Assembly (NCBI RefSeq): GCF_030067675.1
Contig: NZ_JASJEV010000012.1
Coordinates: 1 to 64,000, forward strand
Reading direction: 5' to 3'
Length of the DNA: 64,000 nt
Source of the DNA: Chelatococcus albus
Lineage (GTDB): Bacteria > Pseudomonadota > Alphaproteobacteria > Rhizobiales > Beijerinckiaceae
In this document: piece after piece, positions 44,783 through 52,754 of the stretch
How the letters are laid out: the number at the start of each line of letters is the position of its first letter
Numbering within the stretch: position 1 is the first letter of the stretch
Translations under genes and position numbers: made by a program
Notes under the pieces: generated by a model
What the model saw: only the letters and a program-made list of their open reading frames with translations
Databases searched by the model: none
What the model was told of the DNA's origin: nothing

Positions 44783-45537
44783 TGAGCGAGGCGAAACGCA
44801 TCCTGGTCACCGGCGGGGCGAAGGGCGTCGGCGCCGAGATCGTCCGGAGCCTGCTCGCCGCCGGCTTCGACGTGGACTTCACCTACCGCTCCTCGGCCGC
44901 GGCGGCCGGGGCGCTCGTCGACGAACTGAAGGCCGCGCATGCCGGCCGGGCAGTGCGCGCCCTGTCGCTCGATCTCGCTGACAAGGTGGCACTCGACGCC
45001 TTCTGCGACGGGCGCGAGGCTGAGAGCTACTTCGGCCTCGTGCACAACGCCGGGCAGCCCTACGACGCGCTCGCCGCCATGATGGCGCAGGACAAGGCCG
45101 AAGCCGCCATGCAGGTGAACTTCTGGTCGCTGACGCGTCTCGCCAAGAGCCTCATGCGCAACATGCTGCGGGCGCGCGAGGGTCGCATTGTCGTCATCGG
45201 CTCGGTGGCGGCGCTGCAGGGCAACCCCGGCAACGCGGCCTACGCCGCCTCCAAGGGGGCGCTGCTCAGCTATATCCGCACGCTCGCGGTCGAGACCGGC
45301 AAGCGCGGCATCACGGTGAACTACGTGGCGCCGGGCTTCATCGCCACGGACATGATGGCGCCCTATGCCGCCTATCGTGCGGCGATGGAGAAGCAGATAC
45401 CGGCCGGGCGCTTCGCCGATCCGGCGGAGGTCGCGGGCCTTGTCGCCTTCCTCATGAGCCCGCCGGCGGCCTACGTGACCGGCGCCGTGCTGCCGATCGA
45501 CGGCGGCCTGACGGCGCAGATCGGCGTGCATCGCTGA
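44782..45537 (+). CDS. Short-chain reductase, likely 3-oxoacyl-ACP reductase
   Basis: The 251-residue SDR has the NADP(H) motif VTGGAKGVGAEI at residues 8-19, and HNAGQPYDALAAM in place of the usual NNAG. The catalytic Ser is in VIGSVAALQG and the YxxxK pair in YAASKGALL. VAPGFIATDMM and INTDGG-like PIDGGLTAQIGV complete a FabG-like fold. Its ATG overlaps the stop of fabF1XL by 1 base, so it is translated with the ketosynthase pair and should supply the ketoreduction step of the cycle. It could act on AcpXL or a related carrier. Confidence 0.85.
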   Translation: MSEAKRILVTGGAKGVGAEIVRSLLAAGFDVDFTYRSSAAAAGALVDELKAAHAGRAVRALSLDLADKVALDAFCDGREAESYFGLVHNAGQPYDALAAMMAQDKAEAAMQVNFWSLTRLAKSLMRNMLRAREGRIVVIGSVAALQGNPGNAAYAASKGALLSYIRTLAVETGKRGITVNYVAPGFIATDMMAPYAAYRAAMEKQIPAGRFADPAEVAGLVAFLMSPPAAYVTGAVLPIDGGLTAQIGVHR

Positions 45538-45631
45538 CCTTTCAAGCTTCTGCCGCCGAAGCGGAGGCCGGTTCGGCGAAGGGCCGGCCGTTCGCCAACC
45601 GGCACCGCACAGACATCTGGGACGAGGATCC

Positions 45632-46654
45632 ATGCGAGCCCTGCAACTCTTCGGCGACCGTGACCTGCGCCTGACGGACATCGAGGCGCCGCCGCCGCCC
45701 GCCGAGGGCGAGGTGCAGATCCGCGTCAGAGCGATCGCCCTCAATTACCTCGACGTCTGGGGCTTCCGCGGCATGGCCTTCGCCAAGCGCAAGATGCCGC
45801 AGGTGGCGGGTGTCGAGGCCTCGGGCGAGGTGGTCGCCGTGGGGCCTGGCGTCACGCGCTTCAAGGCCGGCGATCCCGTCACCATGTACGGCGCCGAGAC
45901 CTGCGGCCATTGCCGGGCCTGCCGCGAGGGGCGCGACAATCTGTGCGAGAACGTCGCCGGCATTCTGGGCTTCCACGTTGACGGTTTCGCGCGCGAGCTC
46001 ATCAACCGGCCGGAGCGGCTCGTCATTCCGGTGCCGGCGGGCGTGTCCTGCGAGGACGCGGCCTGCGCGCCCATCGGCTTCGGCACCGTGCAGCACATGC
46101 TGTTCGACAACGCCCGTCTGGAACCCGGGGAATCGATCCTGGTGCACGCGGGCGGTTCGGGCATCGGCACTGCGGCGATCAAGATGGCCAAGGCCATGGG
46201 CTGCACCGTCTACACCACGGTGGGCGACGACGAGAAGGCGGCGAAGGCCAAGGCGCTGGGCGCCGACCACGTCATCAACTACCGCACCGAGCGCTTCGAG
46301 GGTGAGGTGCGCAAGCTGACGAAGCGCAAGGGCGTGGACGTGGTCTTCGAACACGTGGGTGCCGACACCTGGAACGGCAGCCTCCTGTGCCTCAAGCGCG
46401 GCGGACGGCTCGTCACCTGCGGCTCGACCTCCGGCGTGTCGACGACCATGAACCTGATGCAGCTTTTCCAGCAGCAGTACCGCATCTTCGGCTCCTTCGG
46501 CTGCTCCATGCGCAACATCGCGCAGTCGCTCGACAAGATGGCGGCGGGCATGACGCCGGTGATCGACTCGGTCTTTCCGCTCGTTGACTTCGAGAAGGGG
46601 CTCGAGCGACTCGAAGGCCGCAAGGTCTTCGGCAAAGTCGTCGTCCGCTTCTGA
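45632..46654 (+). CDS. MDR-family zinc-site reductase, candidate enoyl reductase of the AcpXL module
   Basis: This 340-residue protein is a medium-chain dehydrogenase/reductase. It keeps the structural-zinc cysteines (CGHCRACREGRDNLC) and the nucleotide site HAGGSGIGTAAI. The catalytic-zinc ligands of alcohol dehydrogenases are missing: the first Cys is replaced in LNYLDVWG and GHE is replaced by GVEASGEV. Enoyl reductases of polyketide and fatty acid synthases are MDR proteins without catalytic zinc, so an enoyl-ACP reductase role fits the operon. In rhizobia the equivalent gene is annotated alcohol dehydrogenase (fabXL). A GAGGATCC site precedes the ATG at 45632. Confidence 0.88.
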   Translation: MRALQLFGDRDLRLTDIEAPPPPAEGEVQIRVRAIALNYLDVWGFRGMAFAKRKMPQVAGVEASGEVVAVGPGVTRFKAGDPVTMYGAETCGHCRACREGRDNLCENVAGILGFHVDGFARELINRPERLVIPVPAGVSCEDAACAPIGFGTVQHMLFDNARLEPGESILVHAGGSGIGTAAIKMAKAMGCTVYTTVGDDEKAAKAKALGADHVINYRTERFEGEVRKLTKRKGVDVVFEHVGADTWNGSLLCLKRGGRLVTCGSTSGVSTTMNLMQLFQQQYRIFGSFGCSMRNIAQSLDKMAAGMTPVIDSVFPLVDFEKGLERLEGRKVFGKVVVRF

Positions 46655-46756
46655 GCGCGCCGGTCTTGACCTTCACCGGCACTTTGCCGATTTAGCGGAT
46701 CGACGAACTCGGAAGGGACGGAGCGGACGGACCGCGCCCGTCGGGGAGCGGAACGT

Positions 46757-47746
46757 TTGGCGTCAAAAGGCTTCGCATCGTTGCGCAACGGCGTGATGCG
46801 CGTTGCATCCGGCGTCGCGGAAATCGCGATGGTGGGGGTGGTGCGGGGCGTCTTCGCGCTCCTTCGGGCGCTCGGCCCGGAGCGCGCCAGCAATCTCGGC
46901 GGCGCGCTCGCACGCTTCATCGGCCCGCTCCTGCCGGTCCATCGCGTCGCCCTCGACAATCTGCGCGCGGCCTTCCCGGAAAAGAGCGAGGCGGAGCGGA
47001 GGGCGATTGCCCTCGGGGCCTGGGAAAACCTCGGCCGCACGGGCGCCGAATATGCCCATCTCGGCACGCTTTTCGACTACGACTATTTCAACCCGCAGCC
47101 CGATGCGCGCGTCGAGGTCGAGGGGATCGAGCATTTCATCGCGCTGAAGGACGACGGCAAGCCCGGCATCATCTTCTCCTCCCACCTCGCCAACTGGGAG
47201 CTGCCGGCGATCTGCGCGGCGCGCTACGGGCTCGATGCGACGGCCGTCTTCCGCGCGCCGAACACGCGCGCGGTGGCGCGCGCCGTGCACGAGGTGCGCA
47301 GCGGCACCATGGGCGGGCTCGAGGCGGCGCGCCAGGGGGCCGCCTTCGCCATGCAGAGCGTGCTGGAGAAGGGCGGCCATCTCGGCATGCTCATCGACCA
47401 GCATTTCACCCGGGGCGTCACCGTGCCCTTCTTCGGCCGCCCGGCGAAGACGAACCCGATCCTCGCCAAGTTCGCGCGCCGCTTCGACTGCCCGGTGCAC
47501 GGCGTGCGGGTCGTGCGCCTGCCCAATCTGCGCTTCAGGCTGGAGCTCACCCCGCCCATCGCGCTGCCGCGCGATGCGAATGGCGAGATCGACGTGGAAG
47601 GCGCCATGCGTGCCATGACCGCGGTTGTCGAGGGCTGGGTGCGGGAGCATCCCGAACAATGGCTGTGGATGCACCGGCGCTGGCGCGTGCCGCCCGCTGC
47701 CGGCAGCGCATCATGCACCGCTCAAGCCAACGTGACTTCCGATTGA
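46757..47746 (+). CDS. lpxXL: Lipid A very-long-chain acyltransferase LpxXL
   Basis: The 329-residue inner-membrane enzyme transfers the AcpXL-bound very-long-chain acyl group to lipid A. It belongs to the LpxL/HtrB family; His143 and Glu148 in SSHLANWEL form the HX4E catalytic dyad. An N-terminal hydrophobic segment anchors it, and LGMLIDQHFTRGVTVPFFG is a further family block. The start is a TTG at 46757 with GGGGAGCGG upstream; ATG at 46796 is the alternative but has no ribosome-binding site. A TTGAC-type sequence at 46666 could start a separate transcript. It closes the module that begins with acpXL. Confidence 0.9.
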   Translation: MASKGFASLRNGVMRVASGVAEIAMVGVVRGVFALLRALGPERASNLGGALARFIGPLLPVHRVALDNLRAAFPEKSEAERRAIALGAWENLGRTGAEYAHLGTLFDYDYFNPQPDARVEVEGIEHFIALKDDGKPGIIFSSHLANWELPAICAARYGLDATAVFRAPNTRAVARAVHEVRSGTMGGLEAARQGAAFAMQSVLEKGGHLGMLIDQHFTRGVTVPFFGRPAKTNPILAKFARRFDCPVHGVRVVRLPNLRFRLELTPPIALPRDANGEIDVEGAMRAMTAVVEGWVREHPEQWLWMHRRWRVPPAAGSASCTAQANVTSD

Positions 47747-47806
47747 CCTGGCTTTGCGATTGAGTCGCGCCCCGTCGGTCGGGTTCGATCGCTGCCACTC
47801 GTCGCC

Positions 47807-48547
47807 ATGTCCCGTCGTGCCGCCTTTCTCACTCTCGCCTTGGCGCTGGTCGCGCCGACCGCGGTTGCCGCGGCCGAGACGCCGCGGGCGGTCGTGGAGC
47901 TGTTCACCAGCCAGGGCTGCTCGGCCTCCCCGCCCGCCGATGCGCTGCTCGCCGAATTGGCGCAGGATCCCGCCGTCGTCGCGCTGACCCTGCCCGTCAC
48001 CTATTGGGACTATCTCGGCTGGAAGGACACCCTCGCCGAGGCAGCCTTCAGCGCGCGCCAGCGCGCTTATGCCGCCGCCCGCGGCGATGGGCAGATCTAT
48101 ACGCCGCAGATCGTCGTCAACGGCCTGGCGCACGTCGTCGGGTCGGATCGCAATGCGATCGAGGAATCGGCGGTTGCGACGCGCGGGCGCCTCGGCGCCC
48201 TGTCGGTGTCCATCACGCTCGACGAGACGCCGACCGCACTCAAGGTCGAGGTCGGGGCGGCGCCGGACGGGGTGCAGAAGTCCGGCACCCTCTGGCTCCT
48301 GCCGGTGGTCAAGAAACGCGCCGTCAGCATCCACGAGGGCGAGAACAAGGACCTCAGGGTGACCTACACGAATGTCGTGCGACGCATTGTCCGCATGGCC
48401 GAATGGAAGGGCGAGCCCCTGGCCTTCGAGATGCCCATCGCGATGGCGCGACCGGCCTGGGCCGAAGGCTACGTCATCATCCTGCAGTCGAACGGCGGCG
48501 GGGCCGTCGGTCCGATCCTCGGGGCGGCCAAGGGGCCCGGCCTGTAG
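47807..48547 (+). CDS. Secreted DUF1223 protein with a lost cysteine
   Basis: This 246-residue protein has a signal peptide (AAFLTLALALVAPTAVAAAE) and the DUF1223 thioredoxin-like fold. The usual ELFTSQGCSSCPPAD motif is ELFTSQGCSASPPAD here, so Cys38 remains but the second cysteine is Ser41. TYWDYLGWKD and YTPQIVVNG are the other family blocks. A dithiol redox role is therefore unlikely for this copy. It follows lpxXL by 60 bases on the same strand and converges on the TPM genes. No function is established for the family. Confidence 0.82.
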   Translation: MSRRAAFLTLALALVAPTAVAAAETPRAVVELFTSQGCSASPPADALLAELAQDPAVVALTLPVTYWDYLGWKDTLAEAAFSARQRAYAAARGDGQIYTPQIVVNGLAHVVGSDRNAIEESAVATRGRLGALSVSITLDETPTALKVEVGAAPDGVQKSGTLWLLPVVKKRAVSIHEGENKDLRVTYTNVVRRIVRMAEWKGEPLAFEMPIAMARPAWAEGYVIILQSNGGGAVGPILGAAKGPGL

Positions 48548-48558
48548 GCCGGCCCGCA

Positions 48559-49167
48559 TCAGATCAGAAACACCCGGCTCGGCATCTCGTCGACATCGTC
48601 GGTGCGCGGCGGCGCATGTTCGGCGAGCACACGCCCGACGATGCCGACGGCGGCAACGAGGCCGTCGGCCGGGCGTCCGTCCGCGAGGGCTGTGACCAGG
48701 ACCTCGATCGCCTCGCGCCAGACGCGAGCCTCCACACGGCACGCGATGCCTTCGTCGGCGATCACCTCGGCATAGCGTTCCGCCGCGGCGACGAAGATGA
48801 GCACGCCGGTTCGGTCGCGCGTGCGCGTCAGGCCGCGGGCGAGGAACTCGCGGCAGGCGGCATCGTGCGCGCGCCGCCGCCTGACGGCGCGGGGCACGAG
48901 GCGCAGGCGCAGCGCCGGGAGCGAGAAGAGGAGGGCGCAAAGGCCTGCGGCGAGGAGCGCGACGAGCTGGATGCGCTGGGCGCTGAAGCCCGTGAGAAAG
49001 AGGAGCGGCAGCGGCAGGGCGAGGCCGACGAGCAGGGCGAAGACGAGCGGCACGGTGCGATAGTCGCCCGCCGCCCGCGCCACGACGCAGACGATCTCGC
49101 CCGCGGTTCGCGCCTCCGCCTCGGCGATCGCCCTGGCTATACGCTCCCTGTCGGCCGAATCGAGCAT
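48559..49167 (-). CDS. TPM-domain membrane protein, short type
   Basis: The 202-residue protein begins with a TPM-like segment (ADRERIARAIAEAEARTAGEIVCVVARAAGDY). Two hydrophobic helices follow (VPLVFALLVGLALPLPLLFL and VALLAAGLCALLFSL), then a basic stretch, and the rest of the TPM domain with TRTRDRTGVLIFVAAAERYAEVIAD. It lies 1 base after the longer TPM gene and 17 more from lemA, so lemA and both TPM genes form one operon. TPM proteins are linked to membrane-protein repair in plants, but the bacterial role is not settled. Confidence 0.8.
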   Translation of the reverse strand: MLDSADRERIARAIAEAEARTAGEIVCVVARAAGDYRTVPLVFALLVGLALPLPLLFLTGFSAQRIQLVALLAAGLCALLFSLPALRLRLVPRAVRRRRAHDAACREFLARGLTRTRDRTGVLIFVAAAERYAEVIADEGIACRVEARVWREAIEVLVTALADGRPADGLVAAVGIVGRVLAEHAPPRTDDVDEMPSRVFLI

Positions 49168-49168
49168 G

Positions 49169-50032
49169 TCACCAGTCCCCCGAAGCGCCGCCCCCGCCGG
49201 AGGAACCTCCGCCGCCGGAAAAGCCTCCCCCGCCCGACGATCCGGCGGACCAGCCTCCGCCCAACCAGCCACCCGATGATCCGCCCCGGTCCGTCGGCCC
49301 GGGCAGGGCGATCCAGTGCCCGCCGCGGGTGCGGTGGTAGCGCACGGCGCGCCGCCCGGACCAGGTCGTGCGCAGCATGACCACGACAATGATGGCGAGG
49401 ACGAAGATCAGGGCCGCGAGAACAAGGATATCGGCGAGGCCGCCCGACTCCTCGGTGCGCACGGTGGCCCGGCGCTGCCATTCCTCGGCGTCGCCGGTGA
49501 GGATGGCGGCGATGGCGTCAACGCCGGCTTCGATGCCGCCGGCAAAGTCGCCCTGCTTGAAGCGCGGGGCGATCGCCGTCGTGATGATGACCTTGGACAG
49601 GGCGTCCGTGAGGGCGCCTTCGAGGCCGTAGCCGACCTCGATGCGCACTTTCCGCTCTCGCGGCGCAACGAGGAGCAGGACGCCATTGTTCTTGTCCTTG
49701 GCGCCGAGCGCCCAGCGGCGGAAGAGGCGGTTGGCATACTCCTCGACGGAGAGGTCGCCGAGGCCCGGAACGGTGGCGACGACGATCTGGTCGCTGGTCT
49801 TGCCTTCGTGTGCCTCGAGCTTGGCCGCGATCCGTGCGCGCGCCTCATCGGCGAGAAGGCTGGCGGCATCGACGACGCGGCCGGTGAGCGGCGGAAAGGC
49901 CGGATCGGCCGGGAGGGCCGGAACCGCGGCAGCGGCGAGGAAGGCGAAGGCGGCGAACAGGCGGAGGGCCGCGAATAACCGCTCGAAGGCAGCGGATCGG
50001 GGGATGACCGGCCCTGCGATCCGCATGGGCAT
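49169..50032 (-). CDS. TPM-domain protein with glycine-rich C-terminus (YgcG-like)
   Basis: The 287-residue protein has a signal peptide (LFAALRLFAAFAFLAAAAVPALPA) and a periplasmic TPM domain (TGRVVDAASLLADEARARI, SDQIVVATVPGLGDLSVEEYANRLF, NNGVLLLVAPRERKVRIEVGYGLEG). One transmembrane helix (LVLAALIFVLAIIVVVML) and a cytoplasmic Gly/Ser tail with repeated GGG-FSGGGG units follow. This layout is the standard partner of LemA. ATG at 50032 (MPMRIAG) is used; 50026 is the alternative. It starts 17 bases after the lemA stop. Confidence 0.88.
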   Translation of the reverse strand: MPMRIAGPVIPRSAAFERLFAALRLFAAFAFLAAAAVPALPADPAFPPLTGRVVDAASLLADEARARIAAKLEAHEGKTSDQIVVATVPGLGDLSVEEYANRLFRRWALGAKDKNNGVLLLVAPRERKVRIEVGYGLEGALTDALSKVIITTAIAPRFKQGDFAGGIEAGVDAIAAILTGDAEEWQRRATVRTEESGGLADILVLAALIFVLAIIVVVMLRTTWSGRRAVRYHRTRGGHWIALPGPTDRGGSSGGWLGGGWSAGSSGGGGFSGGGGSSGGGGASGDW

Positions 50033-50049
50033 CAGGCTCTCCCCGGGGC

Positions 50050-50646
50050 TCAGAACTTGACCTGGGGCGGACGCTGCGAATCGGGTGGGGCCGTGAAGGT
50101 CTCCATGGGCCTCGCAGAGGGATAGAGGACCGCCGCGATCCAGCGGCCCGGAATGGTCCGCAGCTCCGTGTTGAAGATGCGCACGGCCTCGATGTAGTCG
50201 CGCCGCGCCACGGCAATGCGGTTCTCGGTGCCCTCGAGCTGCGACTGCAGGGCGAGGAAGTTCTGGTTCGACTTCAGGTCGGGATAGCGCTCGACCGTGA
50301 CGAGCAGCCGCCCGAGGGCGCCGGTCAGGCTGTTCTGTGCGTCCTGGAATTCCTTGAACCTGGTCGGATCGGTGACGGTGGAGGCGTCGACCTTCACCTG
50401 GCTCGCCCTGGCGCGGGCCTCGGTCACCTGGGTCAGAACCTCGCGCTCCTGGGCGGCGTAGCCCTTCACCGTCTCGACGAGATTGGGAATGAGGTCGGAG
50501 CGCCGCTGATACTGATTCTGCACTTCGCTCCACGCAGCCTTCGCCTTTTCCTCGTAGGTGGGAACGTTGTTGATCCCGCAGGCCGAGACGAGAAGACCGA
50601 GACCGGCGGCGAGCAAGACCGCGCGGGCGCGGGCGAAGAACAGCAT
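50050..50646 (-). CDS. lemA: LemA family lipoprotein
   Basis: This 198-residue protein has a lipoprotein signal: hydrophobic residues followed by LLVSACG, where Cys23 would be lipidated. The LemA helical-bundle domain then follows ([34 protein letters not shown]; note RRSDLIPNLVETVK), with FQDAQNSLTGALGRL and ENRIAVARRDYIEAVRIFNTEL as conserved helices. It is the first gene of a lemA-TPM-TPM operon, a pairing widespread in bacteria. Function is not established; an envelope-stress or membrane-organisation role is often proposed. Confidence 0.92.
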   Translation of the reverse strand: MLFFARARAVLLAAGLGLLVSACGINNVPTYEEKAKAAWSEVQNQYQRRSDLIPNLVETVKGYAAQEREVLTQVTEARARASQVKVDASTVTDPTRFKEFQDAQNSLTGALGRLLVTVERYPDLKSNQNFLALQSQLEGTENRIAVARRDYIEAVRIFNTELRTIPGRWIAAVLYPSARPMETFTAPPDSQRPPQVKF

Positions 50647-50781
50647 GAGGGCCCCCTTGGCTGTGAGCGGACGATGCCCCGTCCCTGCACGCGGAATGAG
50701 GCGAGATCTGTACGGTGCCGGAGATTAGACGAGGACGACGTCCCGGGCGAGCCGCAAGAAACGGCTCGCCCGCGCGCCCGG

Positions 50782-52557
50782 TCAGTGGCCGGCGGCGAGC
50801 GTGCCGCGCTGGCGAGGGTCGGCCGCGCCCATCAGCCCCTCCGGTGTGACGAGGATCGAGCTCGCCGAGCCGGAGGTCGAGCCGACCACCACCTTGTGGC
50901 CGCGCTCGCGCAGGAGCCGCAGCGCATCGGGCGAGAAGCCCGTCTCCACGAGGAGCGTGTCGGGGCGCCATTGGTGGTGCAGGCGCGGGGCGGTCACGGC
51001 CTCGGCGAGGTTCATGTCGAAGTCGACGACGTTGACGATGACCTGCAGCACCGTGGAAATGATGCGGCTGCCGCCCGGGCTGCCGGTGACGAGCGCAAGC
51101 CTGCCGTCGCGGAAGAGGAAGGTCGGCGTCATCGACGACAGGGGGCGGGCGCCTGGCGCCACGGAATTCGTCTCGCCGCCGACGAGGCCGTGGGCGTTGA
51201 GCGCTCCGGTCTTTGCCGCGAAGTCGTCCATCTCGTTGTTGAGGAGCACGCCCGTGCCGGCGGCGACGAAAGCGGCGCCGTAGGAGAAGTTGAGCGTATA
51301 GGTGTTGGCGACGGCATTGCCCTCGGCGTCGACGACGGAGAAATGCGTCGTCTGGCCGCTCTCGTAGGGCAGCGGATCGCCGGCCCTGATCTCCTCGGCC
51401 GGCCGGGCGCGCCTCATGTCGATGGCGGCGCGCAGGGTCTCGGCATAGGCCTTGGCGGTCAGGCCCTTCGCGGGCACCTTGACGCGCTCGGGATCGCCGA
51501 GCCAGGCCGCGCGGTCGGCATAGGCGGGCTTCATCGCCTCGGCGAGCAGGTGCATCGCGTCGGCGGAGCCCGCGCCGAGGGCCTTCATGTCGAAGCCTTC
51601 GAGGATGTTGAGGATTTCGACGAGATGGACGCCGCCCGAGCTTGGCGGCGGCATGGAAACGACCTCATAGCCTCGGTATCTGCCCGTGACCGGGCGGCGC
51701 AGCACCGGCCTGTAGGCGGCAAGATCAGCCGCGGTCATGACGCCGCCGGCCGCCTTGACGGAGGCCGCGATCTTCTCCGCGATAGGGCCGGTGTAGAAGG
51801 CGTCTGGCCCCCTCGCTGCGATGGCGGCGAGGGTTCCGGCGAGATCGCTCTGGACGAGGCGCTCGCCCCGGGCAAAGGGGCGGCCCTCCTTGAGGAAGAT
51901 CGCGGCGGTGGCCGGATCGCGGCCGAGGCGCCCAGTCGCGTGCGGCAGCGAATCGGCGAGGTCCTCCTCCACCGCGATGCCTTCGCGGGCGAGCCTTTCG
52001 GCCGGCGCCACGAGATCGGCGAGGGTGAACTTGCCGGAGCCGTATTTCTCGAGAGCGAGCGCGAGGCCGCGCACCGTGCCGGGCACGCCGACGGCAAGCC
52101 CCGAATCGCGCGACTTTTTCGGGTCCGGCTCGCCGCTGGCGTCGAGGAACATGTCCCGCGTTGCCTCGGCGGGGGCGGTCTCACGGTAGTCGATGGCGAT
52201 CGTTTCGCCCGGCCGCCCGTCCTTGCCGGCACGATGCACCAGCATGAAGCCGCCCCCGCCGAGATTGCCGGCGCGGGGCAGCGTCACGGCGAGGGCGAAG
52301 CCCACCGCGACCGCTGCATCGACCGCATTGCCGCCGCGCCTCAGGATGTCCACGCCGACACGCGTCGCCTCGGCCTCCTGCGACACCACCATGCCGTTCC
52401 TGGCGACGACAGGCAGCAGGCGGGCGGTGTCGGAGAGGATCGCTTGCCCTCCCGCGGGCATGCCGGGCGGGGCCCCCTGCGCGCGGACTGCGAGGGGCGC
52501 AAGGGCGAGGCCCGCGGCGAGGATGGCGGTGAGGAGGCGGGGCGGACGTGAGGCCAT
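50782..52557 (-). CDS. ggt: Gamma-glutamyltransferase
   Basis: The 591-residue precursor has a signal peptide and is an Ntn-hydrolase that cleaves itself and transfers or hydrolyses gamma-glutamyl groups, for example of glutathione. The cleavage-site nucleophile is the Thr in GQTTHFSVVDAEG (about residue 390). The large subunit includes AVAVGFALAVTLPRAGNLGGGGFML and the small subunit NNEMDDFA, PLSSMTPTF and GSPGGSRIIST. ATG at 52557 is preferred over 52563 because the GGAGG is 6 bases upstream. It acts in the periplasm. Confidence 0.94.
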   Translation of the reverse strand: MASRPPRLLTAILAAGLALAPLAVRAQGAPPGMPAGGQAILSDTARLLPVVARNGMVVSQEAEATRVGVDILRRGGNAVDAAVAVGFALAVTLPRAGNLGGGGFMLVHRAGKDGRPGETIAIDYRETAPAEATRDMFLDASGEPDPKKSRDSGLAVGVPGTVRGLALALEKYGSGKFTLADLVAPAERLAREGIAVEEDLADSLPHATGRLGRDPATAAIFLKEGRPFARGERLVQSDLAGTLAAIAARGPDAFYTGPIAEKIAASVKAAGGVMTAADLAAYRPVLRRPVTGRYRGYEVVSMPPPSSGGVHLVEILNILEGFDMKALGAGSADAMHLLAEAMKPAYADRAAWLGDPERVKVPAKGLTAKAYAETLRAAIDMRRARPAEEIRAGDPLPYESGQTTHFSVVDAEGNAVANTYTLNFSYGAAFVAAGTGVLLNNEMDDFAAKTGALNAHGLVGGETNSVAPGARPLSSMTPTFLFRDGRLALVTGSPGGSRIISTVLQVIVNVVDFDMNLAEAVTAPRLHHQWRPDTLLVETGFSPDALRLLRERGHKVVVGSTSGSASSILVTPEGLMGAADPRQRGTLAAGH

Positions 52558-52754
52558 GGACATCCTCCGGAAAGGCGCGCAGCGCGCATGGCGGGGATGC
52601 TAAGGCCGATGCACGGCCCTGCGAAGCAGCATTCGGTCCGGAGCGCCGACGCGAGGTGGACAGGATCGGCGCCGCGGAACCGCCGAAGGCGGTGGCGCCC
52701 GGCGCGCGTTCGAGTCATGGTGCGGCGCTTCCGTCCCCTTTTCAGTGCCCCGCG

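Noticed and set aside
46666-46695. TTGACC with a -10-like GATTTA as promoter of lpxXL
   Set aside because: The -35 match is good, but the -10 candidate at the right distance fits poorly, so it is not called as a feature.
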